Assembly: GCF_024585265.1 (NCBI RefSeq) | Contig: NZ_CP036533.1 | Span: forward strand, 2,303,001 to 2,367,000 | Source of the DNA: Bradyrhizobium sp. WBAH42 | GTDB lineage: Bacteria; Pseudomonadota; Alphaproteobacteria; Rhizobiales; Xanthobacteraceae | Reading direction: 5' to 3' | Length of the DNA: 64,000 nucleotides | In this document: positions 36,887 through 44,378 of the stretch, piece after piece | Position numbering within the stretch: position 1 is the stretch's first letter | Layout of the letters: each line of letters begins with the position of its first letter | Notes under the pieces: generated by a model | Told to the model about the DNA's origin: nothing | The model's database searches: none | What the model saw: the letters and a program-made list of their open reading frames with translations, nothing else | Program-made: the position numbers and the translations under genes

Positions 36887-37669
36887 CTATTGGTTCAAAA
36901 GCTTCAACGCTTCCTCGTGAACCCGCGCGTCGCCGGCCGCGATGATGCGGCCGCCGCCCTGGGCCGGCTTCCCTTCCCAGGTGGTGACGACGCCCCCGGC
37001 GCCGGTTACGATCGGGATCAGCGCCGCGATGTCGTAGGGCTTCAGCTCGGTCTCGACCACGAGGTCGACGTGGCCGGCGGCAAGCATGCAATAGGAGTAG
37101 CAGTCGCCGCCATAACGCGACAGCCGCGCGCTCCTCTCGATGCGGCCGAAGATGGCGCGGTCGCTCTCGTTCATCAGCAGCGGGCTGGTGGTGTAGGTCG
37201 TGGCCTCCGACAGTGAAGCGCAGCGGCGGACCTGGAGCCGGCGCTCGCCCGACGGCCCCTTATAATTGGCCGAACCGTTGTCGCCGGAAAAGCGCTCGCC
37301 GATGAAGGGCTGGTGCATCATGCCGAAAACCGGCGTGCCCTTGTGCAAAAGCGCGATCAGCGTGCCCCAGATCGGAAAGCCGCCGATGAAGGATTTGGTA
37401 CCGTCGATGGGATCGAGCACCCAGACGTAGTCGGCGTCCTCGCGCTCGCTGCCGAATTCCTCGCCGACGATGCCGTGCTGGGGGAAGTTGGCCTTGATCA
37501 GCCGCCGCATCACCGCCTCGGCGGCGCGGTCGGCCTCGGTGACCGGGTCGAAATCCTTGGTCTTGCTCTTGTCGTCGATCGACAGCGAGGTGCGGAAGAA
37601 CGGCAGGATGGTTTCGCCGGAGGCGGTGGCAAGCCGACCGATGAAGGCGGAGAAGTCGATCACCGTCAC
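36887..37669 (-). CDS. hisN: Inositol-monophosphatase-family phosphatase, histidinol-phosphatase (HisN) type
   Basis: A 260-residue Mg2+-dependent phosphatase. The family motifs are GEEFGSE (first metal ligands) and WVLDPIDGTKSFIGG, then GGDCYSYCMLAAGHVDLVVETELKPYDIAALIPIVTGAGG with the third Asp (in KPYDIAA). The HisN branch, which removes phosphate from histidinol phosphate, is favoured over inositol or PAP phosphatases by the FPIWGTLIALLHKGTPVFGMMHQP stretch, but the substrate is inferred. Start is GTG at 37669 with a GAGG about 9 nt upstream; a second in-frame GTG two codons on is possible. It precedes the Bug gene on the same strand. Confidence 0.87.
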   Translation of the reverse strand: MTVIDFSAFIGRLATASGETILPFFRTSLSIDDKSKTKDFDPVTEADRAAEAVMRRLIKANFPQHGIVGEEFGSEREDADYVWVLDPIDGTKSFIGGFPIWGTLIALLHKGTPVFGMMHQPFIGERFSGDNGSANYKGPSGERRLQVRRCASLSEATTYTTSPLLMNESDRAIFGRIERSARLSRYGGDCYSYCMLAAGHVDLVVETELKPYDIAALIPIVTGAGGVVTTWEGKPAQGGGRIIAAGDARVHEEALKLLNQ

Positions 37670-37974
37670 AGGCGAAATCCTCGAAGCGAAGGTTGGATGA
37701 AGCTTGCCTCCTGCCTAGCTCAATTCGCCTGCCGCGTGCAGCGCTGTCTTGATGTTGCGCCCTGGTATTTTGGATGCCGAGCACGGCTGCCCCATTCCAG
37801 TCATCTGCTGGCCAAATATCGATCACGGAGTTGAAAACTTAGTTCCGAGGTTGCCTTGTTCGTATGCAAATGACTATCAACCCATTGAATTTCCTTATCA
37901 AAGAAACTGAATCTGGGTTTCCATGGAAGCAACTGAGCCATGTGCGATTTGCATGGGAAACGGCGCAAAAGCCC
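37670..37974. other. Intergenic stretch upstream of hisN, 305 bp, comparatively AT-rich
   Basis: No gene with convincing ribosome site or coding character is seen. A 31-codon frame (ATG 37923 to TAG 38018) with a CAIC cysteine pair exists but lacks a Shine-Dalgarno site and runs into the RNA hairpin downstream. The AT-rich part at 37850-37920 is unlike the flanking GC-rich DNA. Confidence 0.4.
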
Positions 37975-38005
37975 TTGCACTTTGTGCGGCGCGGCCGCAT
38001 ATTGT
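37975..38005 (+). promoter_or_regulatory. Putative promoter of the candidate small RNA
   Basis: TTGCAC (37975-37980) and TATTGT (38000-38005) are separated by 19 bp. Transcription would start about 7 bp on, at 38012, exactly where the first RNA hairpin begins. The spacing is slightly long, so this is tentative. Confidence 0.35.
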
Positions 38006-38011
38006 TGCGGT

Positions 38012-38100
38012 GCGGTAGCGCTCTGCGTTACCGCTGCCCTCCTTGGGCGTTTCCTCCCTAGACTTGGGCCGCTTGCGTCATTCGCGAGCGGCCCTTTTTT
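38012..38100 (+). ncRNA. Candidate small RNA with anti-Shine-Dalgarno sequences and its own terminator
   Basis: Three stem-loops follow in order: a 9-bp hairpin with a 5-nt loop at 38012-38034 (GCGGTAGCG/CGTTACCGC); a small GCCC-TCCTT-GGGC hairpin at 38036-38048, whose loop is complementary to AAGGA; a single-stranded UUUCCUCCCU at 38050-38059, also complementary to ribosome-binding sites; and a strong Rho-independent terminator. It lies alone between two minus-strand genes (hisN and the formylglutamate amidohydrolase gene) and is read on the plus strand. Alphaproteobacteria have small RNAs built this way (C/U-rich anti-SD loops plus terminator). Whether it belongs to one of those families could not be tested. 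Confidence 0.55.
38066..38100 (+). terminator. Rho-independent terminator with no annotated gene in front of it
   Basis: A 12-bp stem (GGGCCGCTTGCG at 38066-38077, CGCGAGCGGCCC at 38083-38094, one G-U pair) with loop TCATT is followed by six T. It points away from both neighbouring genes, which are on the other strand, so a plus-strand transcript must exist upstream. Confidence 0.88.
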
Positions 38101-38193
38101 CTTAGCCCCGCCGTTTTCATTTTGGGGCGCGCAAGCTTGCGAAGTGAAAGCGCACTCGCGCGCAAGGTCTCGTCGTTGGAGAGAAGCTGAGTC

Positions 38194-39084
38194 CTATTCC
38201 GCCGCGGCCTGGAACGGGCCGAGGTCGGCGAACGGAATCGTGGTCGCCAGCACGTCGGCGAGAACGCCGAAGTCGGAGGCCACTTGCGCAAAGCGAGCAC
38301 TGCGCTCGCGCCGCCGCTCGTCCATGTAGATCGCGCGGTTGAGCTCGAGCTGCACGGCGTGCAGGCCGCTTGCGGGATTGCCGTAATGCTCGGTGATGAA
38401 GCCGCCGGCATAGGGCTTGTTGCGGCCGATCGAATAGCCGAGCCCGCTCATGGTCTCCTCGACGCGATCGGGCAAGAGCGGCGTACAGCTGGTGCCGTAG
38501 CGATCGCCGATCACGACGTCGGGCCGGCGCGGCTCGTCCCTGCTGACGCCGACCGAGGGCATCGAATGGCAGTCCACCAGCACCACCGTGCCGAACATCT
38601 GGTGCACCTTGTTGATCAGCCGGCGCAGCGCGCGATGGTAGGGCTTGTACAGCGTCTCGATGCGCCCCAGCGCATCATCAACCAGGATGCGGTCGCGATA
38701 GATTTCCTGGCCGTCGCCAACCACGCGCGGAATGGTGCCGAGGCCGCCGGCGACCCGCATCGAGCGGGTGTTGGCGAAGCTCGGCAGACGGCCCGTGAAC
38801 ATGCGCGGGTCGAGCTCATAGGGCTCGCGGTTGACGTCGACATAGGAGCGGGGAAAGTTGACCCGCACCGTCGGAAAGCCGCGCGCGCTCAGATGGCCGA
38901 TCAGCTCGTCCATGAACGAATCTTCCGACCGCCGCAGCGTCGGCAGGTCGATCCGCGAGGCCGCCAGGAATTCCTCAGGATAGGTCGAGCCGGAATGCGG
39001 CGAGTTGAAGATGACAGGCGCACGCCATTCGGCGGGCTCGAAGATCTCGAAGGCTGGCGACATGTCGCCGTCAAACCGGGTCAT
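38194..39084 (-). CDS. N-formylglutamate amidohydrolase
   Basis: A 296-residue enzyme of the HutG/FGase family, which splits N-formylglutamate (last step of one histidine-degradation route) or related N-formyl/N-carbamoyl amino acids. The family pattern is visible: VIFNSPHSGSTYPEEF with the first metal His, LRRSEDSFMDEL, FPRSYVDVNREPYELDP, VVLVDCHSMPS with a metal Asp-Cys-His, and GGFITEHYGNPASGLHAVQLELNRAIYMDE. The longest frame uses a TTG at 39138 without a ribosome site, so ATG 39084 is preferred; ATG 39063 is also possible. No other hut gene adjoins it. In rhizobia it often lies near cpdR, as here. Confidence 0.9.
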   Translation of the reverse strand: MTRFDGDMSPAFEIFEPAEWRAPVIFNSPHSGSTYPEEFLAASRIDLPTLRRSEDSFMDELIGHLSARGFPTVRVNFPRSYVDVNREPYELDPRMFTGRLPSFANTRSMRVAGGLGTIPRVVGDGQEIYRDRILVDDALGRIETLYKPYHRALRRLINKVHQMFGTVVLVDCHSMPSVGVSRDEPRRPDVVIGDRYGTSCTPLLPDRVEETMSGLGYSIGRNKPYAGGFITEHYGNPASGLHAVQLELNRAIYMDERRRERSARFAQVASDFGVLADVLATTIPFADLGPFQAAAE

Positions 39085-39417
39085 CTTCTCAGGCTTCGTC
39101 CCTTCGTGCCGCACGATCCGGACAAGCTCCGGATTCAATGATTCGGCCGATCACGCGGCTCTTATGTGACGTCATTGTCCGGAATCGCAACCATTCTGCC
39201 AAGCGAAAAGATGTATTGGCCGATTGGAACAGGTCTTAACCGTGCGGGCATCGGGATGTGGACCCGCAGATCCGGCTCGATTGATTCGGAGTTCGTTACG
39301 GTCCACAAAGAGCCGGCAGCGGGGCCGCCGCAGGGTTAAGATTTTCACCCCAAATTTACCCTCCGTCGGGCTTAGTGACCTCTGCTGATATCCTCTGGGG
39401 ATTCGACGTTTCCTGCC
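39085..39417. other. Divergent intergenic region between the amidohydrolase and cpdR genes, 333 bp
   Basis: No gene or repeat is supported. The cpdR-proximal half is AT-richer (GGTTAAGATTTTCAC near 39335-39350 and AAATTTACC near 39352). I looked for a CtrA site TTAA-N7-TTAA and found only half-sites. Confidence 0.4.
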
Positions 39418-39777
39418 ATGCCAAAGATCCTGCTCGCCGAAGACGACAACGACATGCGCCGTTTCCTGGTCAAGGCGCTGGAAAACGCCGGTTTTCAGGT
39501 CTCGTCCCACGACAACGGCATGGCCGCCTATCAGCGGCTGCGGGAAGAGCCGTTCGAGATGCTGCTGACCGACATCGTGATGCCGGAAATGGACGGCATC
39601 GAGCTGGCCCGCCGGGCCTCGGAACTCGATCCCGACATCAAAATCATGTTCATCACCGGCTTTGCCGCGGTCGCCCTGAACTCGGATTCGGACGCCCCCA
39701 AGAACGCCAAGGTGCTGTCCAAGCCCGTGCATTTGCGCGAATTGGTCAGCGAAGTGAACAAGATGCTGGCGGCCTAA
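39418..39777 (+). CDS. cpdR: Single-domain response regulator CpdR
   Basis: A 119-residue receiver domain without output domain. Phosphorylation site Asp52 lies in LLTDIVMPEMDG. The acidic pocket is EDDND at residues 8-12, the conserved Thr/Ser position is in MFITGFAAVA, and Lys101 lies in SKPVHL. The sequence and size match CpdR, which in alphaproteobacteria recruits ClpXP to cell-cycle substrates (for example CtrA or PdeA) when unphosphorylated, and is controlled by the CckA-ChpT phosphorelay. The downstream tRNA-Val, 72 bp after the stop, is the neighbour commonly found with cpdR in Rhizobiales, which supports the name. The start ATG is at 39418. Confidence 0.93.
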   Translation: MPKILLAEDDNDMRRFLVKALENAGFQVSSHDNGMAAYQRLREEPFEMLLTDIVMPEMDGIELARRASELDPDIKIMFITGFAAVALNSDSDAPKNAKVLSKPVHLRELVSEVNKMLAA

Positions 39778-39849
39778 ATCGGCCCCGTTCCGTCCTTGCG
39801 CCGGGTCCCCTGAGCCGTTATAGGGACCCCACCGATGAAATGACCTCTA

Positions 39850-39924
39850 GGGCACGTAGCTCAGCGGGAGAGCACTACCTTGACATGGTAGGGGTCACAG
39901 GTTCGATCCCTGTCGTGCCCACCA
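39850..39924 (+). tRNA. tRNA-Val (anticodon GAC)
   Basis: A complete 75-nt cloverleaf with encoded CCA. The acceptor stem is GGGCACG (39850-39856) with CGTGCCC (39914-39920), then discriminator A and CCA. The anticodon arm is CTACC-TTGACAT-GGTAG with anticodon GAC, and the T arm contains GGTTCGATCC. It reads GUC and, with wobble, GUU valine codons. Confidence 0.97.
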
Positions 39925-39955
39925 TCCTTCGCTCGCGATAGCAGAGTGAAGGATG
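39923..39955 (+). other. Hairpin at the 3' end of tRNA-Val
   Basis: CATCCTTCGCTC (39923-39934) pairs with GAGTGAAGGATG (39944-39955) over 12 positions with one G-U, loop of 9 nt. It overlaps the CCA end and has no T run, so it is more likely a processing or Rho-type signal than an intrinsic terminator. Confidence 0.5.
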
Positions 39956-40098
39956 CCGCGCCGAAGCCCAACGGGCGCAGGCGGGCTGCCGCCGCGAGCT
40001 CGGCTCGGCAAGCCGCGAATCTCATTGCGAAGCGTGTCCGGCGTAGCTCGAAGAGCGTAGACGGACTGGTGCGGCCTCCTCGGTATCATTGGAACATC

Positions 40099-40185
40099 CG
40101 TAGCTTGGATGGAGCGCAGCGCAATCCAGGGCTCTGTCCCCTTGGGCACCGCCTCGGATTACGCTTTCACTCCATACTGGCTACG
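40099..40185. repeat. Family F palindromic element
   Basis: Outer arms CGTAGCTTGGATGGAGCGCA and a degraded ACTCCATACTGGCTACG, inner arms GCAATCCAGG and CCTCGGATTACGC. The pattern GTAGCCCGGATGGAGCGCAGC is familiar from Bradyrhizobium intergenic repeats (from memory). Here the copy is decayed. It lies between tRNA-Val and the ATC-hydrolase-like gene. Confidence 0.55.
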
Positions 40186-40210
40186 ATGCAGCCTTCCATG
40201 CGAGGCCGCC

Positions 40211-40684
40211 ATGACCGTATCCGTCATCGAACAGGCAAAGATCCAGGCGCAGGTGCTGGTGCCGCTGGTCAAGGCATTGCAGGCCGAGCTCGGCGAGGCG
40301 CGCGCCAACGCGCTGGTGCGCAAGGCGCTCGGCGATCTCTATCGCCGCTTCGGCGAGGAATTCTGGAAGGCCAAGAACGAGCGCGATCTCGGCAAGGCCG
40401 TGTCCTCGGCCTTCCGCACCTATGCCCGCGACGATGCGCTCGCCTATGACCTCGTGGAGCAGACGCATGACGCGTTCGCTATCGACGTGACGCGCTGCGC
40501 CTATGCCGAGTTCTACAAGGCCCTGGGCGAGCCGGAGCTCGGTTTCCTCCTGATCTGCACCGCCGACTTTGCCACCGCGGAAGGTTTTGGTCCCGACGTC
40601 AAGCTCACGCGCACGCAGACGATCATGCAAGGCGCCTCCCATTGCGACTTCCGCTACAAGCGCGATGTGGGCGGGTCACGATGA
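40211..40684 (+). CDS. L-2-amino-thiazoline-4-carboxylic acid hydrolase-like protein
   Basis: A 157-residue soluble protein. The C-terminal half shows the family pattern: CAYAEFYKALGEPELGFLLICTADFATAEGFGPDVKLTRTQTIMQGASHCDFRY, with conserved Cys, the F-x-P/PDV-x-L-x-RT segment and the closing CDFRY. In the studied enzyme this fold opens a thiazoline ring on the way to L-cysteine, but many family members act on unknown compounds. ATG 40211 is chosen because the frame upstream is repeat-derived. The stop TGA overlaps an ATG (ATGA) that opens a degenerate frame, so a coupled second gene may once have existed here. Confidence 0.75.
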   Translation: MTVSVIEQAKIQAQVLVPLVKALQAELGEARANALVRKALGDLYRRFGEEFWKAKNERDLGKAVSSAFRTYARDDALAYDLVEQTHDAFAIDVTRCAYAEFYKALGEPELGFLLICTADFATAEGFGPDVKLTRTQTIMQGASHCDFRYKRDVGGSR

Positions 40685-41007
40685 CGGCAACGATGCGGAC
40701 GATCTGTCGCGCCGTGGCAATGCTGGTGCTGATGGGGCCGGTCATTGCGAGCGCAGCGAAGCAATCCAGAGTCTTTCCGCAGGCAGCAGTCTGGATTGCT
40801 TCGCTGCGCTCGCAATTGACGATGCTGATGCAGCCGGCAGATACATGCGGACCGTCACCCCCGCGCAACGGCGAAGCCGTTGTCGCTGGACGTGGCCGCT
40901 TCTTCAGCGGCCCTCGAATGGCGACGGCCTCGCCGGATCCGGGCCGTTCGTCCTTCGAGGATCTCGGCGGGATGCATTTGCATCGCGCCACTCGCGCCTC
41001 AGGATGA
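40681..41007 (+). pseudogene. Probable decayed ORF overrun by repeats
   Basis: An ATG overlaps the stop of the preceding gene (ATGA) and opens a 108-codon frame. The first 20 or so residues (MTATMRTICRAVAMLVLMG) look like a signal peptide. From base 40740 the frame is translation of a family A repeat and other repeat debris, such as ASAAKQSRVF and WIASLRSQ, which is the standard reading of that repeat. The likeliest story is a former exported protein truncated by repeat insertion. No family can be named. The whole gap 40685-41217 holds no better gene. Confidence 0.35.
40740..40821. repeat. Family A dispersed palindromic repeat, copy 6
   Basis: Starts GGTCATTGCGAGCGCAGCG and ends GCGCTCGCAATTGACG, with the usual AAGCAATCCAGA/TCTGGATTGCTTCG inner arms. 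Downstream, 40945-41007 holds a partial element of a different repeat (TCCTTCGAGG ... CCTCAGGATGACGG). Confidence 0.88.
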
Positions 41008-41217
41008 CGGAACGTCGCGTTTGCTCCCGCGCACCGCCGCCGTGCAATGCGTGCAGGCGAGGTCTTGTCGGAGCTGGATCTGCACCGCCTTGATCCACGA
41101 CTCGCCGCCTGCCATTGTCCGGTCGGCCACCACGGCAACGAGCCTGGTGCGATCGGGTTACGGCGTTCGGCGAAATGCGTCGCTGTGCCGGAGATGAAAA
41201 GAAGGCAGGCTTTCAAG

Positions 41218-41640
41218 ATGAGCAGCATCAACAAGCCCGGCGGCAACTATCTGCCGGTGATCATCCATGATGGAATTGCCTATGTCAGCGGTCAGCTGCC
41301 CCGTCGCGGCGAGGACCTGCTGTATGCGGGCAAGGTCGGCGCTGGCGTCGATATCGCGGCCGCGCAGGAGGCTGCGGCGCTCTGCGCCGATCTCTGCATT
41401 GCGGCGATCAACCACGCAACGGGCGGCGAGGACAGGATCGTCCAGGTCTTGCAAGTCGCTGGATATGTTGCTTCAGCGCCCGGATTTACCCAGCAGTCGC
41501 AAGTCATGAACGGTGCCTCCGACCGGCTGATCGAACGTCTCGGCGATCGCGGCCGTCACACGCGGACGTCCGTCGGCGTCGCCGAGTTGCCGCGGGGAGC
41601 GCCGGTCGAGCTGAGCATGATTGCCGCCGTTCGGCCGTAG
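41218..41640 (+). CDS. RidA family protein (YjgF-like, YabJ/TdcF divergent branch)
   Basis: A 140-residue RidA-fold protein, the second in this window. The pattern is GGNYLPVIIHDGIAYVSGQLPRRGEDLLYAGKVG at the N-terminus, then ALCADLCIAAINHATGGEDRIVQVLQVAGYVASAPGF, ending ARTSVGV-like HTRTSVGVAELPRGAPVELSMIAAV. The Arg of the canonical active site is replaced by the HTRTSVG form, as in the non-archetypal Rid subfamilies. Start ATG 41218 has an AGGCAGG upstream; ATG 41194 is possible but its ribosome site is too close. It converges on a mandelate-racemase-family gene and may have a metabolic link with it. The substrate is unknown. Confidence 0.82.
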   Translation: MSSINKPGGNYLPVIIHDGIAYVSGQLPRRGEDLLYAGKVGAGVDIAAAQEAAALCADLCIAAINHATGGEDRIVQVLQVAGYVASAPGFTQQSQVMNGASDRLIERLGDRGRHTRTSVGVAELPRGAPVELSMIAAVRP

Positions 41641-41649
41641 GAGGTCGTT

Positions 41650-42741
41650 CTATTTGACGAGATATTTGGCGACCGCCGCCTCGTCCCACGCGATCCCGTT
41701 GCCGGGCTCCTCGCTCGGCAGCGCAAAGCCGTCCTTGATCTGCAGCCGCGTTGCCAGCACCGCATCGGCCCAGTCGACATATTCCAGCCAATGCGCTGAT
41801 GGCGTCACGCAGAGCAGATGCGCGCTGATCTCCGAGAACAGGTGCGACGACATCTCGATGCCGGCCGCATGGGCGAGCGATGCGGCCCGCAGCCAGCCGG
41901 TGACGCCGCCGATGCGCTGAACATCAGGCATCACGTAGTCGCAGGCCTCCGCGGCGAGGGCGCTCTGCATGGAAAACGCGCTGTCAAAGTTCTCGCCGAT
42001 CTGGACCGGCGTCTGCAGCGCGTCGGCGATGCGGGCATTGCCCTCATAATCGTCATGGCGGATCGGCTCCTCGATCCAGGTGAGGCCCTCGTCGTCGAGC
42101 ATCTCGCCGCGGCGGATCGCTTCGGTGACCGTCAGCGCCTGGTTGTAGTCGCACATCAGCGTGACCTCGTCGCCGACGGCCTTGCGCACCGCGCGCACGA
42201 CGGCGAGGTCCTCCCGCGCATCGCTCCGGCCGACGCGGATCTTGGCGGCGTGAAACCCCTCGGCCAGCAGCTTGTGCGCTTCCTCCACCGCGGCGCCCGC
42301 CGGCATGATGCCGAGGCCCTTCGAATTGTAGGCGCGCACCGGCTTCGGTGCGCCGCCGAGCAGGCGGGCCAGCGGCAGGCCGCGTGTGCGCGCCAACGCG
42401 TCCCATGCCGCCATGTCGATGCCGGATTGCGCCAGCCGCTGCAGGCCGGCGAGGCCCAGCAGCGTGAAGCGCCGGCTCAGCTTGCGCTCGATCTCGAACG
42501 GCAGCAGCTCGTCGCCGGCGACGAGGTCTGACATTTCCGTGACCATCGCCGTCAGCGGCTTCAGGGCCGAGGGCGTGATCGAGAACAGATAGGCATGGCC
42601 TGTCGCGCCGTGGTCGGTCTCGCAGTCGATCAGCACCAGCGGCGCCTTGGCGACCGCCCCGGTCGAAGTCTGGAGCGGCAGATTCATCGGCACGATCACG
42701 GGGCGCGCGACAAAGCGCTTGATGCGGATGGTCTCGGTCAT
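41650..42741 (-). CDS. Mandelate-racemase-subgroup enolase-superfamily protein with KxR instead of KxK
   Basis: A 363-residue TIM-barrel enzyme. The metal ligands are Asp198 (CDYNQ), Glu224 (WIEEP) and Glu250 (QIGENF). The dyad Asp273 (MPD) and His300 (MSSHLF), and Glu320 (HWLE), align with Asp270, His297 and Glu317 of Pseudomonas putida mandelate racemase. The second-strand motif is Lys167-Ile-Arg169 (AAKIRVG) where the racemase has Lys164-Thr-Lys166. The catalytic Lys166 equivalent is therefore Arg, so classical mandelate racemisation is doubtful and an acid-sugar dehydratase or another epimerase is possible. ATG 42741 gives the usual length. It converges on the RidA gene. Confidence 0.9.
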   Translation of the reverse strand: MTETIRIKRFVARPVIVPMNLPLQTSTGAVAKAPLVLIDCETDHGATGHAYLFSITPSALKPLTAMVTEMSDLVAGDELLPFEIERKLSRRFTLLGLAGLQRLAQSGIDMAAWDALARTRGLPLARLLGGAPKPVRAYNSKGLGIMPAGAAVEEAHKLLAEGFHAAKIRVGRSDAREDLAVVRAVRKAVGDEVTLMCDYNQALTVTEAIRRGEMLDDEGLTWIEEPIRHDDYEGNARIADALQTPVQIGENFDSAFSMQSALAAEACDYVMPDVQRIGGVTGWLRAASLAHAAGIEMSSHLFSEISAHLLCVTPSAHWLEYVDWADAVLATRLQIKDGFALPSEEPGNGIAWDEAAVAKYLVK

Positions 42742-42908
42742 GGGTCTCTCCCGGCGGAGCGGCTGCAGGTCGGTGCCGATCTTAAGCATCCGTGATCAAA
42801 CGAAAAGGCTCCGCGTGCGCTCGCTGCTGGAGACGCGCTGGCCTCGCTTAAGCCGGAATGAGGCTATTTGGCGTCAGTGCGAGTTGAAACTGCTTCCGCG
42901 CACTCCGT

Positions 42909-42954
42909 CCTCATCCTGAGGAGCCCGCCTAAAGCAGGCGTCTCGAAGGATGGC
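42909..42954. repeat. Family G palindromic element (CCTCATCCTGAGG type)
   Basis: CCTCATCCTGAGGAGCCCGC and GCAGGCGTCTCGAAGGATGG form inverted arms around AAAG-like loop sequence. Just downstream (42988-43010) is a short CCCCTCCAGGGGAGG remnant resembling the family C arm. Both lie in the 272-bp gap between the enolase-superfamily and branched-chain binding-protein genes. Confidence 0.6.
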
Positions 42955-43013
42955 CGCACGGAAAAGCTCTCAAATGCGACAGCACTGCCCCTCCAGGGGA
43001 GGTCAGAGTCACC

Positions 43014-44240
43014 TCACCTTGCCGCACCTTCCGTGAACGCCGTCTCGATCACGTCCCCGAACTGCTGCCACGACCGGCCGTCGAACTGCACCAGCCGCAT
43101 CTGCCTGATCGGCAGATAATTGTTCGGCGAGGTGCTCATCCGGATGTTGGGCAACGCCAGGGAGGGATTGACGTCCCTGAGCGAGGCCGCCTGGCGCATG
43201 ATGTTCTCGCGCGAAAAATCGTCGCCGCATTGCTTCAGCACCTGCGCCAGCGCCTCGGCCGCGGCGTAGCCATAGACGGCTGCGCTATTGTTGGTGCTTT
43301 CGACCTGATGGTATTTGTCCATGAAGGCGAACCAGTCCTTCATGGCGGGATCGTTCTTCCAGGCCGGATCGCTCGGATCCTTCAGGAAGGCCGCCGAGAT
43401 CACGCCGGCGGAATTCTCCAGCCCCGCGGGCGCCATCGCATTGGCGATCGAGGCGGAGGCATCGTTGACGATGAAGACCGGGCGCCAATTCATAGACGCT
43501 GCCAGCTTGATCACCTTGGATGCGGTCGAGGGCACGCCGAGGAAGACGAAGATATCGGCGCCGGCGCGCTTGAGGATCGAGACGTGCCCGTCGAGATGTT
43601 CGTCGGCAAGGTCGAAGGCGATGTCGACGAGAACGTGACGGTTGAGATCGCCAAGGCCCTCCTGGATGCCCTTGTACAGCATGCGTCCGAACTGGTCGTT
43701 CTGCCAGAGCACGACGATCTTCTTTCTGGGGTAATAGGCCTGGATGTAGTTGGCATAGATGCGCCCCTCCGACCGGAACGACGGCTGCCAGCCCATGGTC
43801 CAGGGAAACGCGTTCGGCTGGCTCAGCTCCTCGTCGCCGGTGGCAACGAACAGCTGCGGGATCTTCTTCTCGTTCAGGTACCGGCGCGTGGCGAGATTGC
43901 CCGGCGTGCCGAACGAGCCGAACATCAGGTGCACGCCGTCCGTCTCGACCAGCTTGCGCGTCAGCTCCAGCGCGGTCGCCGGATCGGAATTGTCGTCGCG
44001 GGTGATGAACCGGATCTTGCGGCCGTTGATCCCGCCGCGCGCGTTGACCATGTCGAAATAGGCCGCTTCCGCCTGGCCGATCGCGCCGAACTCCGACAGC
44101 GGCCCCGAATACGGCATGACATTGCCGATGCGGATCTCCTGGTCGCTTGCGGGTTGAACCGAGTGTTGCTGCTGCGACATCGCGCCCAGCGATGCGACGG
44201 CAATCGCGGAAACGAACAGCATCCTGCCGATGACGCGCAT
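43014..44240 (-). CDS. Orphan branched-chain-amino-acid-type (LivK) ABC substrate-binding protein
   Basis: A 408-residue exported binding protein of the periplasmic-binding type 1 fold. An N-terminal hydrophobic signal (MRVIGRMLFVSAIAVASLGA) is followed by IRIGNVMPYSGPLSEFGAIGQAEAAYFDMVNARGGINGRKIRFI, the LivK/HAAT signature. The second lobe has DIFVFLGVPSTASKVIKLAAS and a DYHQVEST-like hinge region. The ligand could be an amino acid, an aromatic acid or a related compound; this clade in rhizobia is often linked to aromatic degradation. No permease or ATPase genes are adjacent. A palindromic FNR/FixK-type box lies 59 bp upstream of the start. Confidence 0.9.
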   Translation of the reverse strand: MRVIGRMLFVSAIAVASLGAMSQQQHSVQPASDQEIRIGNVMPYSGPLSEFGAIGQAEAAYFDMVNARGGINGRKIRFITRDDNSDPATALELTRKLVETDGVHLMFGSFGTPGNLATRRYLNEKKIPQLFVATGDEELSQPNAFPWTMGWQPSFRSEGRIYANYIQAYYPRKKIVVLWQNDQFGRMLYKGIQEGLGDLNRHVLVDIAFDLADEHLDGHVSILKRAGADIFVFLGVPSTASKVIKLAASMNWRPVFIVNDASASIANAMAPAGLENSAGVISAAFLKDPSDPAWKNDPAMKDWFAFMDKYHQVESTNNSAAVYGYAAAEALAQVLKQCGDDFSRENIMRQAASLRDVNPSLALPNIRMSTSPNNYLPIRQMRLVQFDGRSWQQFGDVIETAFTEGAAR

Positions 44241-44298
44241 GTTCGATGCCCTGTGGTTGGCCCCCAAACGAGGTCGGCTCAATCCCCACCAAGGCCGC

Positions 44299-44312
44299 TT
44301 GATCTAGGTCAA
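44299..44312. promoter_or_regulatory. FNR/FixK-type box upstream of the LivK-type gene
   Basis: TTGATCTAGGTCAA fits TTGA-N6-TCAA; with flanks the palindrome is GCTTGA-N6-TCAAGC. It is centred about 65 bp before the ATG of the minus-strand binding-protein gene. A good -10 hexamer at the class II distance is not obvious, which weakens the call. Confidence 0.45.
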
Positions 44313-44378
44313 GCGTTTGGCAATCGTGTGGCTGGGAGCGCGCTTCGATGAAAGCGGCAGGCGTGTTGCCGCAACGCG

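Noticed and set aside
37923..38018. A 31-codon frame with a CAIC pair
   Set aside because: No Shine-Dalgarno site, and its end lies inside the first hairpin of the candidate small RNA.
39850..40185. tRNA-Val as an integration site for an island
   Set aside because: No integrase and no second copy of the tRNA 3' end appear downstream in the window.
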